From Methylophilus sp. QUAN (GTDB lineage Bacteria > Pseudomonadota > Gammaproteobacteria > Burkholderiales > Methylophilaceae): a stretch of DNA of 64,000 bases. Below, piece by piece: positions 46,259 through 55,654 of the stretch (position 1 is the first letter of the stretch; each line of letters starts with the position of its first letter). Location: contig NZ_JADKYT010000001.1 in the NCBI RefSeq assembly GCF_015354445.1, positions 434,001-498,000 on the forward strand, read 5' to 3'. Below the pieces are notes generated by a model. The model searched no databases. It was not told where the DNA came from and saw only the letters and a program-made list of their open reading frames with translations. Made by a program: the position numbers and the translations under genes.

Positions 46259-47022
46259 TGGGCTGTGCCAAACGCATTATTCCTTGCCTGGATGTTACCG
46301 ATGGCCGCGTGGTCAAAGGGGTGAACTTCCTTGAATTGCGCGATGCCGGGGATCCGGTTGAAATCGCGCAGCGCTACAATGATCAAGGGGCAGATGAGCT
46401 GACTTTCCTTGATATTACCGCCAGTTCTGATAACCGCGACCTGATCTTGCATATTATCGAGCGTGTTGCCGAGCAGATATTTATCCCGCTGACGGTTGGT
46501 GGTGGCGTGCGTAAGGTGGAAGATGTTCGCAGGTTGTTGAATGCGGGTGCGGATAAAGTCAGCATCAATACCACGGCAGTGCTTAATCCGCAGGTGGTTG
46601 AAGATGCGGCCAGTCGCTTTGGTTCGCAATGTATTGTGGTGGCGATTGATGCCAAAAAAGTCGATAACCAGCCGTTTGAGTGGGAAGTGTTTACCCACGG
46701 TGGCCGTAACCCCACTGGCCTCGATGCCGTGAAATGGGCGCAGAAGATGGTGAGTTTGGGCGCTGGCGAGTTGCTGGTGACCAGCATGGATCGTGATGGT
46801 ACCAAAATTGGTTTCAATAACCCGCTGAATAAAGCCATTAGCGAAGCAGTGGATGTGCCGCTGATTGCCTCGGGCGGCGTCGGTAATTTGCAGCACCTGG
46901 TAGATGGCGTGACCTTGGGTGGCGCTGATGCCGTGTTGGCAGCGAGTATTTTTCACTATGGTGAATTCACGGTGCAACAGGCCAAAGACTATATGCGTGA
47001 ACACGGGCTGGAAGTAAGATGA
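46258..47022 (+). CDS. hisF: Imidazole glycerol phosphate synthase, cyclase subunit
   Basis: HisF uses ammonia from HisH to make the imidazole ring. The 254-residue barrel has [20 protein letters not shown] with the catalytic Asp and [15 protein letters not shown] with the second Asp. It overlaps hisI by 4 bp. Confidence 0.96.
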   Translation: MGCAKRIIPCLDVTDGRVVKGVNFLELRDAGDPVEIAQRYNDQGADELTFLDITASSDNRDLILHIIERVAEQIFIPLTVGGGVRKVEDVRRLLNAGADKVSINTTAVLNPQVVEDAASRFGSQCIVVAIDAKKVDNQPFEWEVFTHGGRNPTGLDAVKWAQKMVSLGAGELLVTSMDRDGTKIGFNNPLNKAISEAVDVPLIASGGVGNLQHLVDGVTLGGADAVLAASIFHYGEFTVQQAKDYMREHGLEVR

Positions 47023-47402
47023 GCTGGCTAGATCAAGTCGCCTGGACTGCGGATGGCCTGGTGCCTGTGATTGCGCAGGAAAAAGACACCGGCAAAATTT
47101 TGATGTTTGCCTGGATGAACCGTGAGGCGTTACAACTGACGCGCGATACCGGGCATGCCGTGTATTTCTCACGTTCCCGCAACAAGTTATGGCACAAGGG
47201 CGAAGAGTCTGGCCATACACAAATCGTGCATGATATCCGCCTCGATTGCGACGACGACGTTGTTTTAATTACCGTCGAACAACTAGGTGGCATTGCCTGT
47301 CATACCGGTCGACACAATTGCTTTTTTCAGCAGTTGCAAGACGATGCCTGGGTCACGGTAGAGCCGGTCATCAAAGATCCGAAAGCGATTTACCATGAGT
47401 GA
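47019..47402 (+). CDS. hisI: Phosphoribosyl-AMP cyclohydrolase
   Basis: The 127-residue zinc enzyme has [22 protein letters not shown] and [13 protein letters not shown], with the metal-binding Asp and Cys. HisI and HisE are separate proteins here, as in other beta-proteobacteria. It overlaps hisE by 8 bp. Confidence 0.95.
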   Translation: MSWLDQVAWTADGLVPVIAQEKDTGKILMFAWMNREALQLTRDTGHAVYFSRSRNKLWHKGEESGHTQIVHDIRLDCDDDVVLITVEQLGGIACHTGRHNCFFQQLQDDAWVTVEPVIKDPKAIYHE

Positions 47403-47712
47403 TGTATTAAATCGACTGTCCGAGTTGATGGAGCAGCGTAAAGCGGCCGATCCGTCTTCTTCTTATGTGGCCAAACTCTATGCCAAAGGCATGGACAGCA
47501 TCCTGAAAAAAATTGGTGAAGAAGCCACTGAAACCGTGATTGCAGCTAAAGGCGGCAAAGCGGATGAGATTATTTATGAAACGGCCGATTTGTGGTTTCA
47601 TACCTTGGTGATGTTGAGTCACGCCGGGCTGAGTGCGCAGGATGTGCTGGACGAACTGGCGAGGCGTGAAGGCTTGTCAGGCATTGCCGAGAAAGCGAGT
47701 AGAACAGAATGA
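47395..47712 (+). CDS. hisE: Phosphoribosyl-ATP pyrophosphohydrolase
   Basis: The 105-residue protein has the MazG-like helical signature [17 protein letters not shown] and [13 protein letters not shown], which carry the metal-binding Glu and Asp residues. It overlaps hinT by 4 bp. Confidence 0.95.
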   Translation: MSDVLNRLSELMEQRKAADPSSSYVAKLYAKGMDSILKKIGEEATETVIAAKGGKADEIIYETADLWFHTLVMLSHAGLSAQDVLDELARREGLSGIAEKASRTE

Positions 47713-48038
47713 GTGCGGATTGTATTTTTTGCAAAATCGCTGCTGGCACTATTCCGTCTAAAATGCTGTACGAGGACGAAGATGTCATCGTGTTTCATGA
47801 TATTCGTCCTTTGGCAAAAACACATTTTCTGATTGTGCCTAAAGCACACATCGAAACACTCAAAGACTGTACCGTAGCGCATCAGTCGCTGTTGGGGAAG
47901 ATGATGTTGTTAGCGGCCAAGTTGGCTGCTGAACAAGGTCTGGTTGGCTATAAAACCATGATGAATGTGGGTCGCGAAGGCGGGCAGGAAGTGTTTCATA
48001 TTCATCTACACGTGTTTGGCGGCGGTGCGGTTGCTTAG
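47709..48038 (+). CDS. hinT: Histidine triad nucleotide-binding protein
   Basis: This HIT-family phosphoramidase (109 residues) has [14 protein letters not shown] at the start and the triad [10 protein letters not shown] at the end. The family hydrolyses AMP-lysine-type phosphoramidates. It is coupled to hisE and stands just before tatA, as in many beta-proteobacteria. Confidence 0.93.
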   Translation: MSADCIFCKIAAGTIPSKMLYEDEDVIVFHDIRPLAKTHFLIVPKAHIETLKDCTVAHQSLLGKMMLLAAKLAAEQGLVGYKTMMNVGREGGQEVFHIHLHVFGGGAVA

Positions 48039-48067
48039 TATCGCCAGACAAGATAAAGGAGATTATC

Positions 48068-48250
48068 ATGGGTTCATTTAGTTTGTGGCATTGGCTGATT
48101 GTGTTGCTGATTGTGGTGCTGGTATTTGGTACCAAGAAATTGCGCAATATTGGCGGCGATGTTGGCGGTGCAGTGAATGAATTTAAAAAAGCGGTCAATG
48201 AAGGCAAGGCCGAGTCCAAGCCTGAAGAGTTGTCTGACAAAAACAAATAA
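48068..48250 (+). CDS. tatA: Twin-arginine translocase subunit TatA
   Basis: This 60-residue protein has the N-terminal membrane helix [26 protein letters not shown] with the Phe-Gly-x-Lys-Lys-Leu hinge, an amphipathic helix and a charged tail. TatA forms the protein-conducting part of the Tat export system. The length is on the short side but normal for the family. It is the first gene of tatABC. Confidence 0.93.
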   Translation: MGSFSLWHWLIVLLIVVLVFGTKKLRNIGGDVGGAVNEFKKAVNEGKAESKPEELSDKNK

Positions 48251-48263
48251 GTGCTGACGCATT

Positions 48264-48779
48264 GTGTTTGATATTTCATTCTCAGAATTGCTAGTCATTG
48301 CTCTGGTTGCCCTGGTGGTGATCGGGCCGGAAAAATTACCAAAAGTCGCCCGCACTGCGGGCGCTTTTTTTGGTCGCTTGCAACGTTTTGTCACGCAGGT
48401 GAAAGACGAAGTGAATCGCGAAACGCGTTTTGCCGAACTGCAAACGCTGCAACAGGAAGTGCAGTCCGGCTTGCGGCAGGGCTATGGTGAAATTGAGCAA
48501 AGTATTTTGCCTGGCCCAGTGCCGGAGGCTATGCCTGCGATCATCGAAGCTGAAGTTGTTGCGGTAAAAAAGCCACGTAAACCACGTGTGCGCAAGGCAG
48601 CCCTGCCCGTGACGGAGAGCACTGCGCAAACCGATGAGTCCCCTTTGGTGAGTACTGATCCGCAAGCGCAATTGTTTGCGGTGCCTGTCGATGAGAACAA
48701 GAAAGTACGCCGTGCGCGCAAGACTGTTAAAAAAGACGATGACGTCGTGCGTGCGGCGGAACAAAAGCCGCTTGCTTAA
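48264..48779 (+). CDS. tatB: Twin-arginine translocase subunit TatB
   Basis: TatB acts with TatC in recognising Tat signal peptides. The 171-residue protein starts [30 protein letters not shown], a GTG-started TatB opening with the Glu and Gly-Pro hinge that differs from TatA. A charged and Pro/Lys-rich C-terminus follows. Confidence 0.92.
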   Translation: MFDISFSELLVIALVALVVIGPEKLPKVARTAGAFFGRLQRFVTQVKDEVNRETRFAELQTLQQEVQSGLRQGYGEIEQSILPGPVPEAMPAIIEAEVVAVKKPRKPRVRKAALPVTESTAQTDESPLVSTDPQAQLFAVPVDENKKVRRARKTVKKDDDVVRAAEQKPLA

Positions 48780-48794
48780 GCCTTTCCGGATTGC

Positions 48795-49538
48795 ATGATC
48801 ATGACCCCCACCGAGAGCTTCATTTCACACCTGATCGAATTGCGTAACCGCTTGCTGCGTGCCATTGTGGGGTGGTTGCTGGTGTTTGTGGCCTTGTTTC
48901 CGTTTGCCGATAAACTGTATAGCTTGCTGGCGGCGCCGTTGCTAAGCAAGCTGCCGCAAGGGGCGCAAATGATTGCGACGGCGGTGACCACGCCGTTTTT
49001 CGTGCCGATGAAAGTCACCATGTTAACGGCATTCCTGATTGCGCTACCCTGGATGATTTATCAATGCTGGGCATTCGTCTCCCCGGGCTTGTATACGCAT
49101 GAAAAACGCCTGATTAGGCCCTTGCTGGCCGCTGCCATCGTGCTGTTTTTTGTCGGCATGGCATTTGCCTATTTTGTAGTGTTCCCTGTGGTGTTCAGCT
49201 TCCTTGTCGGGAGTGCTCCGCAAGGCGTGACCGTGATGACGGATATTGCCGAGTACCTCGATTTCGTCATCGGCCTGTTCGTGGCATTTGGCTTTGCGTT
49301 TGAAGTGCCGGTCGCTGTGGTGTTGATGGCGCTCATGGGATGGGTCACACTGGCGCAGCTCAAAGAATCACGTTCTTATGTGATTGTGGGCGCTTTTGTA
49401 CTGGGGGCAATTTTTACGCCACCGGATATTGTTTCCCAGTGTATGCTCGCCATTCCGCTATGGCTGCTCTATGAAATTGGCTTGCTGGTGGTGCGCTGGC
49501 TACCGACAGCGCCAGCCAGCGATTCTGCTACAAGCTAA
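48795..49538 (+). CDS. tatC: Twin-arginine translocase subunit TatC
   Basis: The 247-residue protein has six membrane helices, the N-terminal FISHLIELRNRLLRAI with the conserved Glu that contacts the twin-arginine motif, and PWMIYQCWAFVSPGLYTHEKR. The ATG at 48795 and another at 48801 are both possible. It converges with the DegS-type protease. Confidence 0.95.
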   Translation: MIMTPTESFISHLIELRNRLLRAIVGWLLVFVALFPFADKLYSLLAAPLLSKLPQGAQMIATAVTTPFFVPMKVTMLTAFLIALPWMIYQCWAFVSPGLYTHEKRLIRPLLAAAIVLFFVGMAFAYFVVFPVVFSFLVGSAPQGVTVMTDIAEYLDFVIGLFVAFGFAFEVPVAVVLMALMGWVTLAQLKESRSYVIVGAFVLGAIFTPPDIVSQCMLAIPLWLLYEIGLLVVRWLPTAPASDSATS

Positions 49539-50693
49539 TTATTGCGGGATTTTGTTGGGTAGTGGGCGCTTACCTACTACGAGTGCGATATTCACTTTTT
49601 TACCGGCGCGTATGATAGACAAAGTGGCTTTTTCACGTGGCTTGAGCATGGCAATGATGTTCAGCATGGATTGACTGTCTGCCACCGGCTTGTCATCAAT
49701 GCCTACCAAAATATCCCCAGGGCGCAAACCGGCATGATCAGCCGGGCTATCCAGCAATACACCGGCAATCAACGACCCGTTGGCTGATTTCAGGTTAAAT
49801 GACTCTGCCAGTTCTGGCGTGATGTCTTGTGCTTCAATGCCAATCCAGCCGCGGGTGACGGTGCCGCTGGAGCTGATTTGTTCCATCACCTGTTTGGCAA
49901 TACTGACTGGAATGGCAAAGCCTATGCCCATGCTGCCGCCGTTGCGAGAGTAAATCGCACTGTTAATGCCGATCAGGTTGCCGTTGACGTCAATGAGCGC
50001 ACCACCAGAGTTGCCAGGGTTGATTGAGGCATCGGTCTGGATAAAGTTTTCAAAGGTATTGATGCCCAAATGGTTACGGCCCAGGGCGCTGATAATCCCC
50101 TGGGTCACAGTCTGGCCAACGCCGAACGGGTTGCCAATGGCTAGCACCACGTCGCCGACTTTCATCTGGTCGCTATTGCTAAACGTAATCGCTGGCAGGT
50201 CTTTACGGTCAATCTTAAGCACCGCCAGGTCGGTGTCCGGGTCTGTGCCTACGACAGTCGCAGAAGACTTGCTGCCATCGCTGAGCGCCACTTCAATCTG
50301 GTCGGCAGAGCTGATTACATGGTTGTTGGTTAAAATCAGGCCGTCAGCACTGACAATCACGCCGCTCCCCAGGCTGTTTTCTGGTTGCTCATCTTCTTCC
50401 TCCATTTCATCGCCAAAAAAATGACGGAACAGCGGGTCATTTTTGAGGGCATGGTGCGGGTCCTGGCTAATGCGTGCAGTGGTGAATATATTGACCACTG
50501 AAGGCATGGCTTTGCTGACCGCCGTGCGGTAGCCGTTTTTTGCAATGGCGGCCGTGGTGTTGGTCGCGGCTTGTTTGCTGGCTGGCTGACTGGCGGGTTG
50601 TGTTAGCACGCCAGGGTAGAATAGTTTCAACACAAACAAAATGCCCAGGCAAACGGTGACGGCTTGTGAGAAGATAGACCAGAGATGTCGCAT
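49539..50693 (-). CDS. DegS/AlgW-type periplasmic serine protease
   Basis: The 384-residue protease has an N-terminal membrane anchor (about residues 3-27). The trypsin-like domain has the triad in NNHVISS (His), DPDTDLAVLKI (Asp) and GNSGGAL (Ser). There is one PDZ domain (GSLIAGVLLDSPADHAGLRPGDILVGIDD). A single PDZ and an anchor point to DegS/AlgW rather than DegP. Such proteases start the sigma-E stress cascade by cutting an anti-sigma factor. I choose the ATG at 50693; an ATG at 50723 would add ten residues. It is divergent from the Nif3-like gene. Confidence 0.88.
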   Translation of the reverse strand: MRHLWSIFSQAVTVCLGILFVLKLFYPGVLTQPASQPASKQAATNTTAAIAKNGYRTAVSKAMPSVVNIFTTARISQDPHHALKNDPLFRHFFGDEMEEEDEQPENSLGSGVIVSADGLILTNNHVISSADQIEVALSDGSKSSATVVGTDPDTDLAVLKIDRKDLPAITFSNSDQMKVGDVVLAIGNPFGVGQTVTQGIISALGRNHLGINTFENFIQTDASINPGNSGGALIDVNGNLIGINSAIYSRNGGSMGIGFAIPVSIAKQVMEQISSSGTVTRGWIGIEAQDITPELAESFNLKSANGSLIAGVLLDSPADHAGLRPGDILVGIDDKPVADSQSMLNIIAMLKPREKATLSIIRAGKKVNIALVVGKRPLPNKIPQ

Positions 50694-50748
50694 AATTGCA
50701 AAAGTAAGTGAATGTCTTAACAATGCCTAGTATATATGAGAGTCAGAG

Positions 50749-51495
50749 ATGGAATTAAATCTTCTTGTCACAGAGCTGGCCAATTTTTTACAAGTTGGCA
50801 AATTTCAAGATTATTGCCCAAATGGGTTGCAGGTAGAAGGGCGGCCACAGGTGCGGCGTATTGTCAGTGGCGTCACGGCTAGCCAGGCGTTGATTGAGGC
50901 AGCAATCGCCGCAGATGCCGATGCGATTCTGGTGCACCATGGCTACTTCTGGCGTGGAGAGGCGGCCGAAGTGACCGGGCTCAAGCGCAATCGCCTCAAG
51001 CGTTTGCTGACGCATGATCTGAGCCTGCTGGCTTATCACTTGCCGCTGGATGCGCATGCTGAAGTCGGCAATAACGTGCAGCTGGGGCACGTGTTCGAGT
51101 GGCCGATCACGCGTTATCTCGATGATAAAAATATGCTGCCCATGGCTGAGTTTTCGCAAGCAATGACGCTCGCGCAACTTGGCGAGCGTGTGAGTGCCAG
51201 CCTGGGTCGGCAGGCGCAGTTGCTGGGTGATCCGCAAAAACAGGTGCGAACGGTGGCCTGGTGCACCGGCGCTGCGCAATCCTATATTCAGCAGGCTGTG
51301 AATGCCGGGGTGGATGTGTTTATCAGTGGCGAGGTTTCAGAGCAGACCTGGCATACCGTGTGTGAAACCGAGACCGCTTATATCAGCGCTGGCCATCACG
51401 CGACTGAGCGCTACGGTGTACAGGCATTGGGTCAGTGGATCGCCGAAAAATATGGCATAGAACACATTTACGTTGAGCTGGATAACCCGGTTTAA
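50749..51495 (+). CDS. Nif3-like dinuclear metal center protein (YbgI)
   Basis: The 248-residue protein has the Nif3 family's metal-binding motifs: DAILVHHGYFWRG (His-His) and the C-terminal ISAGHHATERYGVQAL (His-His plus Glu). Family members bind two metals and are reported as GTP cyclohydrolase 1 type 2-like, but the true reaction is uncertain. The DYCPNGLQVEG start is standard. Confidence 0.9.
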   Translation: MELNLLVTELANFLQVGKFQDYCPNGLQVEGRPQVRRIVSGVTASQALIEAAIAADADAILVHHGYFWRGEAAEVTGLKRNRLKRLLTHDLSLLAYHLPLDAHAEVGNNVQLGHVFEWPITRYLDDKNMLPMAEFSQAMTLAQLGERVSASLGRQAQLLGDPQKQVRTVAWCTGAAQSYIQQAVNAGVDVFISGEVSEQTWHTVCETETAYISAGHHATERYGVQALGQWIAEKYGIEHIYVELDNPV

Positions 51496-51527
51496 TTGAT
51501 TAATATCAATGACTTATTGAATTAAAT

Positions 51528-51556
51528 TTGGCTTGTTTCTGCGAAAAATGTATAAT
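51528..51556 (+). promoter_or_regulatory. Sigma-70 promoter of the petABC operon
   Basis: TTGGCT (51528-51533), a 17-bp spacer and a perfect TATAAT (51551-51556) precede the Rieske gene by 55 bases. Confidence 0.75.
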
Positions 51557-51611
51557 CGCGACTCAAGTTTTGATCACACTGTTACCTCAAAAGGGTAGAT
51601 TAAGGAAGCCA

Positions 51612-52232
51612 ATGTCAGAAAACAAAATTGACAACAACTGTTTGTCGTTTTGCCAGCCATCTGAGGTGGATTTGCAAAAACGCGATTTCTTGGTAAAAGC
51701 CACTGCTGCTACAGGCGCTGTGGGTGTTGCCGCGGTCGCGGTGCCGTTTGTCGGCAGCATGCTGCCGAGTGAGCGCGCCAAAGCGGCCGGTGCACCCGTC
51801 GAAGTGGATATCAGCAAGCTGAAACCGGGTGAAAAAATGACGGCCGAATGGCGCGGTCAGCCGGTATGGATTGTGCGTCGTACCCCAGAGATGCTGGCCA
51901 AGCTGGTCAAGCATGACGATCAGTTGTCTGATCCTAATCTGGAAGTGCCGCAACAGCCTGAATACTGCAAAAACAAAGATCGTTCGATTAAACCTGAGTT
52001 CGCTGTGATGTTGGGTACATGCACGCATTTGGGTTGCTCACCAAACGACAACTTTGTTGCAACAGCAGAGTGGGATGGCGGTTTTGTCTGTCCATGCCAC
52101 GGCTCTAAATTCGATTTGTCTGGTCGTGTGTTCAAGGGTTCCCCTGCACCAAAAAATCTGCTGATCCCACCACACCAATACCTGACAGACACAACGCTGC
52201 TGATTGGCGAAGATAAAAAGGCGGAGGCGTAA
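51612..52232 (+). CDS. petA: Rieske iron-sulfur subunit of cytochrome bc1
   Basis: This 206-residue subunit carries electrons from ubiquinol to cytochrome c1. The [2Fe-2S] ligands are in [12 protein letters not shown] and [12 protein letters not shown]. The N-terminus has a membrane helix ([19 protein letters not shown]) preceded by QKRDFLVKA. Rieske proteins are exported by Tat and usually have two arginines; here the pair is Lys-Arg. I choose the ATG at 51612 with AAGGAAG upstream. It is the first gene of petABC. Confidence 0.95.
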   Translation: MSENKIDNNCLSFCQPSEVDLQKRDFLVKATAATGAVGVAAVAVPFVGSMLPSERAKAAGAPVEVDISKLKPGEKMTAEWRGQPVWIVRRTPEMLAKLVKHDDQLSDPNLEVPQQPEYCKNKDRSIKPEFAVMLGTCTHLGCSPNDNFVATAEWDGGFVCPCHGSKFDLSGRVFKGSPAPKNLLIPPHQYLTDTTLLIGEDKKAEA

Positions 52233-52237
52233 ATATC

Positions 52238-53524
52238 ATGGCAACTAATAAAAAAACAATTGCCGCTGGTGTGTTGGACTGGGTTGATGCCAGATTTCCA
52301 CTGACCAGTACTATCAAGGGACACCTGACCGAATATTACGCGCCAAAAAACTTCAATTTCTGGTATTTCTTTGGTTCATTGGCTTTATTGGTGCTGGTGC
52401 TGCAAATCGTCACCGGTATCTTTTTAACCATGAACTACAAGCCAGATGCTGAATTGGCATTTGCTTCTGTTGAATACATCATGCGCGATGTGTTTGGCGG
52501 CAATATTATTCGTTACATGCACTCTACCGGCGCCTCCATGTTCTTTGTGGTGGTTTACCTGCACATGTTCCGTGGCATCATTTACGGCTCCTACAGAACG
52601 CCACGTGAACTGATCTGGCTGTTTGGCGTGGGTATTTTCCTGGTGTTGATGGGTGAGGCCTTTTTCGGCTACCTGCTGCCATGGGGCCAAATGTCCTACT
52701 GGGGTGCGCAAGTGATTGTGAACCTGTTCTCTACCGTGCCATTTATCGGTCCTGACTTGTCCGAGTGGTTGCGTGGTGATTACCTGGTTTCCGATGCAAC
52801 ATTGAACCGTTTCTTTGCTTTCCATGTGATTGCGTTGCCGCTGGTCTTGTTGGGCCTGGTGGCCGTGCACATCGTGGCCTTGCATGAAGTGGGTTCCAAT
52901 AACCCTGACGGCGTTGAAATTAAAGCGACGAAGGATAAAGCCACCGGTATTCCATTGGACGGCATTCCTTTCCATCCTTATTACTCAGTGAAAGACCTGG
53001 TGGGTGTGGTGGCGTTCCTGATGGTGTTCTTTGCCATTGTGTTCTTTATGCCTGAAATGGGTGGTTACTTCCTGGAAGCCAACAACTTTGTGCCGGCTGA
53101 TCCGCTGAAAACACCTGCGCACATTGCACCGGTCTGGTATTTCACGCCTTACTACTCCATTTTGCGTGCTGTACCGCCTATCGGTATTTCACAATTCCCT
53201 GGTGTGGTGGCGATGGGCTTGTCTGTGGTTGCCTTTGCATTCCTGCCTTGGCTGGACAAGAGCCCGGTGAAATCTATCCGTTATCGTGGCAAGCTATATA
53301 AGCGCTGGTTAGCTGCGTTTGTCGTGAGCTTCGTGATCCTGGGTTATCTGGGCACGGTTCCAGGTGATATTTGGGGTCAATTCGGACCATGGTTGGGTCG
53401 TGCAGACCGTGCAACAGTGCTTGCCCGTATTTGTAGCGTGGTGTACTTCGCATTCTTTGCCTTGATGCCTTGGTACACTAAAAAAGATCAAACCAAGCCT
53501 GTGCCAGAAAGGGTGACATACTAA
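52238..53524 (+). CDS. petB: Cytochrome b subunit of the bc1 complex
   Basis: The 428-residue membrane subunit has the haem-ligand histidines in the second helix (RYMHSTGASMFFVVVYLHMFRG) and fourth helix (FFAFHVIALPLVLLGLVAVHIVALHE), and the quinol-site PVWYFTPYYSILRA. It overlaps petC by 1 bp. It is a single, full-length bacterial cytochrome b rather than a split b6/subunit IV. Confidence 0.97.
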   Translation: MATNKKTIAAGVLDWVDARFPLTSTIKGHLTEYYAPKNFNFWYFFGSLALLVLVLQIVTGIFLTMNYKPDAELAFASVEYIMRDVFGGNIIRYMHSTGASMFFVVVYLHMFRGIIYGSYRTPRELIWLFGVGIFLVLMGEAFFGYLLPWGQMSYWGAQVIVNLFSTVPFIGPDLSEWLRGDYLVSDATLNRFFAFHVIALPLVLLGLVAVHIVALHEVGSNNPDGVEIKATKDKATGIPLDGIPFHPYYSVKDLVGVVAFLMVFFAIVFFMPEMGGYFLEANNFVPADPLKTPAHIAPVWYFTPYYSILRAVPPIGISQFPGVVAMGLSVVAFAFLPWLDKSPVKSIRYRGKLYKRWLAAFVVSFVILGYLGTVPGDIWGQFGPWLGRADRATVLARICSVVYFAFFALMPWYTKKDQTKPVPERVTY

Positions 53525-54234
53525 TGATGAAGAAAATGTTTTTGCAGGCTTTTACTAGCCTGACACTGCTGGTTTCTGGCGTGGCATTGGCCAATGAAGT
53601 GCACATTGACGTGAAAGCGCCAATCAGCATGAGTGATAAGGCCTCTTTGCAACGTGGTGCCAAAAACTTTGTGAACTATTGCTTAAACTGCCATAGCGCG
53701 AACTACATGCGTTATAACCGTTTGCAGGACATCGGTCTGACCGACAAACAGATTAAAGAGAATTTGCTGTTTGCCGGTGAAAAGGTTGGTGAAACCATGC
53801 GCGTCAGCATGAATCCTAAAGATGCCAAGAAATGGTTTGGTGCTGCACCGCCTGACTTGAGCGTTGAAGTGCGTGCGCGTGGTGCCGACTGGGTGTATGC
53901 CTACCTGCGTAGTTTCTACAAGGATGACACACGTCCAACCGGCTGGAATAACCAGGTGTTTGACAAAGTGGCGATGCCACATGTGTTGTATGAGTTGCAA
54001 GGTGTACAGGTGCTGGATCATGAAACACACACGCTGAAGCTGGAAAGGGCGGGTAAATTGAGTCCTCAAGAGTATGACCAGTTTGCGGGTGATCTGACCA
54101 ACTTCCTGGCCTTTATGGCTGAGCCAGCCAAACAATCCCGCTACTGGATTGGCGTCGTGGTGTTGCTGTTCCTGTCTGTACTGTTCGTCTTGGTGAAGAA
54201 AATCAAAACCGAATACTGGAAAGATATTCGCTAA
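53524..54234 (+). CDS. petC: Cytochrome c1 subunit of the bc1 complex
   Basis: The 236-residue protein has a signal peptide (about residues 1-23), the haem site CLNCHSANYMRYNRL and a C-terminal membrane anchor (YWIGVVVLLFLSVLFVLVKKI). It receives electrons from the Rieske centre and passes them to soluble cytochromes c, such as the c4 encoded at 28147. Confidence 0.96.
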   Translation: MMKKMFLQAFTSLTLLVSGVALANEVHIDVKAPISMSDKASLQRGAKNFVNYCLNCHSANYMRYNRLQDIGLTDKQIKENLLFAGEKVGETMRVSMNPKDAKKWFGAAPPDLSVEVRARGADWVYAYLRSFYKDDTRPTGWNNQVFDKVAMPHVLYELQGVQVLDHETHTLKLERAGKLSPQEYDQFAGDLTNFLAFMAEPAKQSRYWIGVVVLLFLSVLFVLVKKIKTEYWKDIR

Positions 54235-54250
54235 CTGCAAACCAAGTCCG

Positions 54251-54283
54251 ACACCAAGGCGTGAGGCCTTGGTGTCTTTTTTT
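54251..54283 (+). terminator. Terminator of petABC
   Basis: ACACCAAGGC and GCCTTGGTGT form a perfect 10-bp stem with a GTGAG loop, followed by C and seven T. Confidence 0.92.
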
Positions 54284-54299
54284 ATAGGGAAAATAAATT

Positions 54300-54899
54300 A
54301 TGATGAGATTGTATTCGGGTACTGTCGATCCTTACAGTCACCGTTGCCGTATCGTATTGTTCGAAAAGGGCATGGACTTTGAAGTCATTGATGTTGATCT
54401 GACCAATAAGACCGAAGATTTGGCCATTTTGAATCCATATGGTGAAGTACCGGTGTTGGTTGAGCGCGACCTCGTGTTGTCGGAAGCCAATATCATCAAT
54501 GAGTATATTGATGAGCGTTTTCCACATCCGCAGTTAATGCCAGCGGATCCTGTGATGCGTGCGCGTGCGCGACTGTTCCTCTACAACTTTGAAAAAGACT
54601 TGTTCAGTCATATCAAGGATATTGAGTCCAGCGATGAAGAAACGGCAGACAAGGCGCGTAAAGTGGTGCGCGATAATCTGACGCAACTGGTGCCAATTTT
54701 CGGTAAGCAAAGCTACCTGATGGGTGATGAGTATTCCATGCTTGACGTAGCCATCACGCCATTGCTGTGGCGCTTGGGTCACTATGGCATTGAATTGCCT
54801 AACCAGGCATCACCATTGCTGAAATACGCAGAGCGTCTGTTCTCGCGTCCAATGTACGCTGAAGCCATGACGCCTTCTGAAAAGGCCATGCGTAAATAA
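54300..54899 (+). CDS. sspA: Stringent starvation protein A
   Basis: SspA is a glutathione-S-transferase-fold protein that binds RNA polymerase. The 199-residue protein has MRLYSGTVDPYSHRCRIVLFEKGM and NPYGEVPVLVERDLVLSEANII, the standard SspA N-terminal domain, and VAITPLLWRLGHYGIELP in the C-terminal domain. Two adjacent ATGs (54300, 54303) are possible starts. Confidence 0.94.
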   Translation: MMRLYSGTVDPYSHRCRIVLFEKGMDFEVIDVDLTNKTEDLAILNPYGEVPVLVERDLVLSEANIINEYIDERFPHPQLMPADPVMRARARLFLYNFEKDLFSHIKDIESSDEETADKARKVVRDNLTQLVPIFGKQSYLMGDEYSMLDVAITPLLWRLGHYGIELPNQASPLLKYAERLFSRPMYAEAMTPSEKAMRK

Positions 54900-54917
54900 C
54901 ATCAGTCAGTCCCCAGG

Positions 54918-54947
54918 CAGCGCGAATACCCTTCGCGCTGTTTTTTT
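54918..54947 (+). terminator. Hairpin and T-tract between sspA and sspB
   Basis: CAGCGCGAA and TTCGCGCTG form a 9-bp stem with a TACCC loop and seven T. It lies 13 bases before the sspB start, and the sspB ribosome-binding site (AAGGA) begins just after it. It may reduce sspB expression relative to sspA. Confidence 0.85.
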
Positions 54948-54959
54948 AAGGAAAGTCGT

Positions 54960-55373
54960 ATGAGCACTTTGATCCCTACCAACGCTTACCTGATACGCGC
55001 CATTCATGAGTGGTGTGTTGATAACGGATTGACGCCACATTTACTGGTGAAGGTTGATGCGCATACGCGGGTGCCTATGGCTTATGTGAAAAATGGCGAA
55101 ATCGTACTGAACATGAATTACACCGCAGTCAAAGACTTGCATATTGATAATGATGCGGTGGTGTTTTCTGCCCGTTTCAGTGGCGTCGCGCAGCATATTT
55201 ATGTGCCGATTAACCGTGTCGGCGGTGTGTTCGCCCGCGAGAATGGCCAGGGTATGTTCTTTGAGGTGGTCGATGGCCAGGCGCCTGAGCCGGGAACCCG
55301 CACGGTCGCTGATGCGGACCCCGTGCCGGAGGCTCCCGTTGCTAAAAAGTCCCACCTTAAAGTAGTGAAGTAA
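54960..55373 (+). CDS. sspB: ClpXP protease specificity-enhancing factor SspB
   Basis: SspB delivers ssrA-tagged proteins to ClpXP. The 137-residue protein has the N-terminal NAYLIRAIHEWCVDNGLTPHLLV and the core MNYTAVKDLHIDNDAVVFSARFSG, then an acidic linker and the C-terminal ClpX-binding SHLKVVK. It is separated from sspA by a terminator-like hairpin. Confidence 0.94.
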   Translation: MSTLIPTNAYLIRAIHEWCVDNGLTPHLLVKVDAHTRVPMAYVKNGEIVLNMNYTAVKDLHIDNDAVVFSARFSGVAQHIYVPINRVGGVFARENGQGMFFEVVDGQAPEPGTRTVADADPVPEAPVAKKSHLKVVK

Positions 55374-55491
55374 TAACGGGTGGCTTGTCATGCTTTGTGG
55401 CGTGATTGGCCTGTGGGGATTGGCTTAATGGCCTTTTTTCAGCAAAAAATAAAAAATTCTTAAAAAGCACTAGATTACTTCTCAAAAAAAG

Positions 55492-55500
55492 TGATATAGT
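55492..55500 (+). promoter_or_regulatory. Probable promoter of the tRNA-tuf operon
   Basis: TGATATAGT fits an extended -10 element. It is followed by a G/C-rich discriminator (TGCGCC), typical of stringently controlled stable-RNA promoters, 16 bases before the first tRNA. Confidence 0.5.
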
Positions 55501-55516
55501 TGCGCCTTCCTGAAAT

Positions 55517-55592
55517 GCCGGGTTAGCTCAGTTGGTAGAGCAGCGCACTTGTAATGCGAAGGTCATCAGTTCGATTCCGATACCCGGCACCA
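55517..55592 (+). tRNA. tRNA-Thr (TGT anticodon)
   Basis: 76 nt with encoded CCA. The acceptor GCCGGGT pairs with ACCCGGC. The anticodon loop is CTTGTAA, giving UGU. The D arm (GCTCAGTTGGTAGAGC) and T loop (TTCGATTC) are standard. Confidence 0.95.
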
Positions 55593-55628
55593 AATTTATG
55601 TTTGCTGACATTGACGTCGGCGGCATTA

Positions 55629-55654
55629 ACCGCGATAATCGCGGTCGATTTTTT
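55629..55654 (+). repeat. Hairpin with T-tract in the tRNA spacer
   Basis: ACCGCGAT-A-ATCGCGGT is followed by CGATTTTTT, between tRNA-Thr and tRNA-Tyr. It looks like a weak terminator but is probably a processing hairpin, since the tRNAs are expected to be co-transcribed. Confidence 0.5.

Noticed and set aside
55629-55654. Terminator splitting the tRNA cluster
   Set aside because: The hairpin has T-tract but the tRNA-tuf order is a conserved operon; a processing or partial stop site is more likely.
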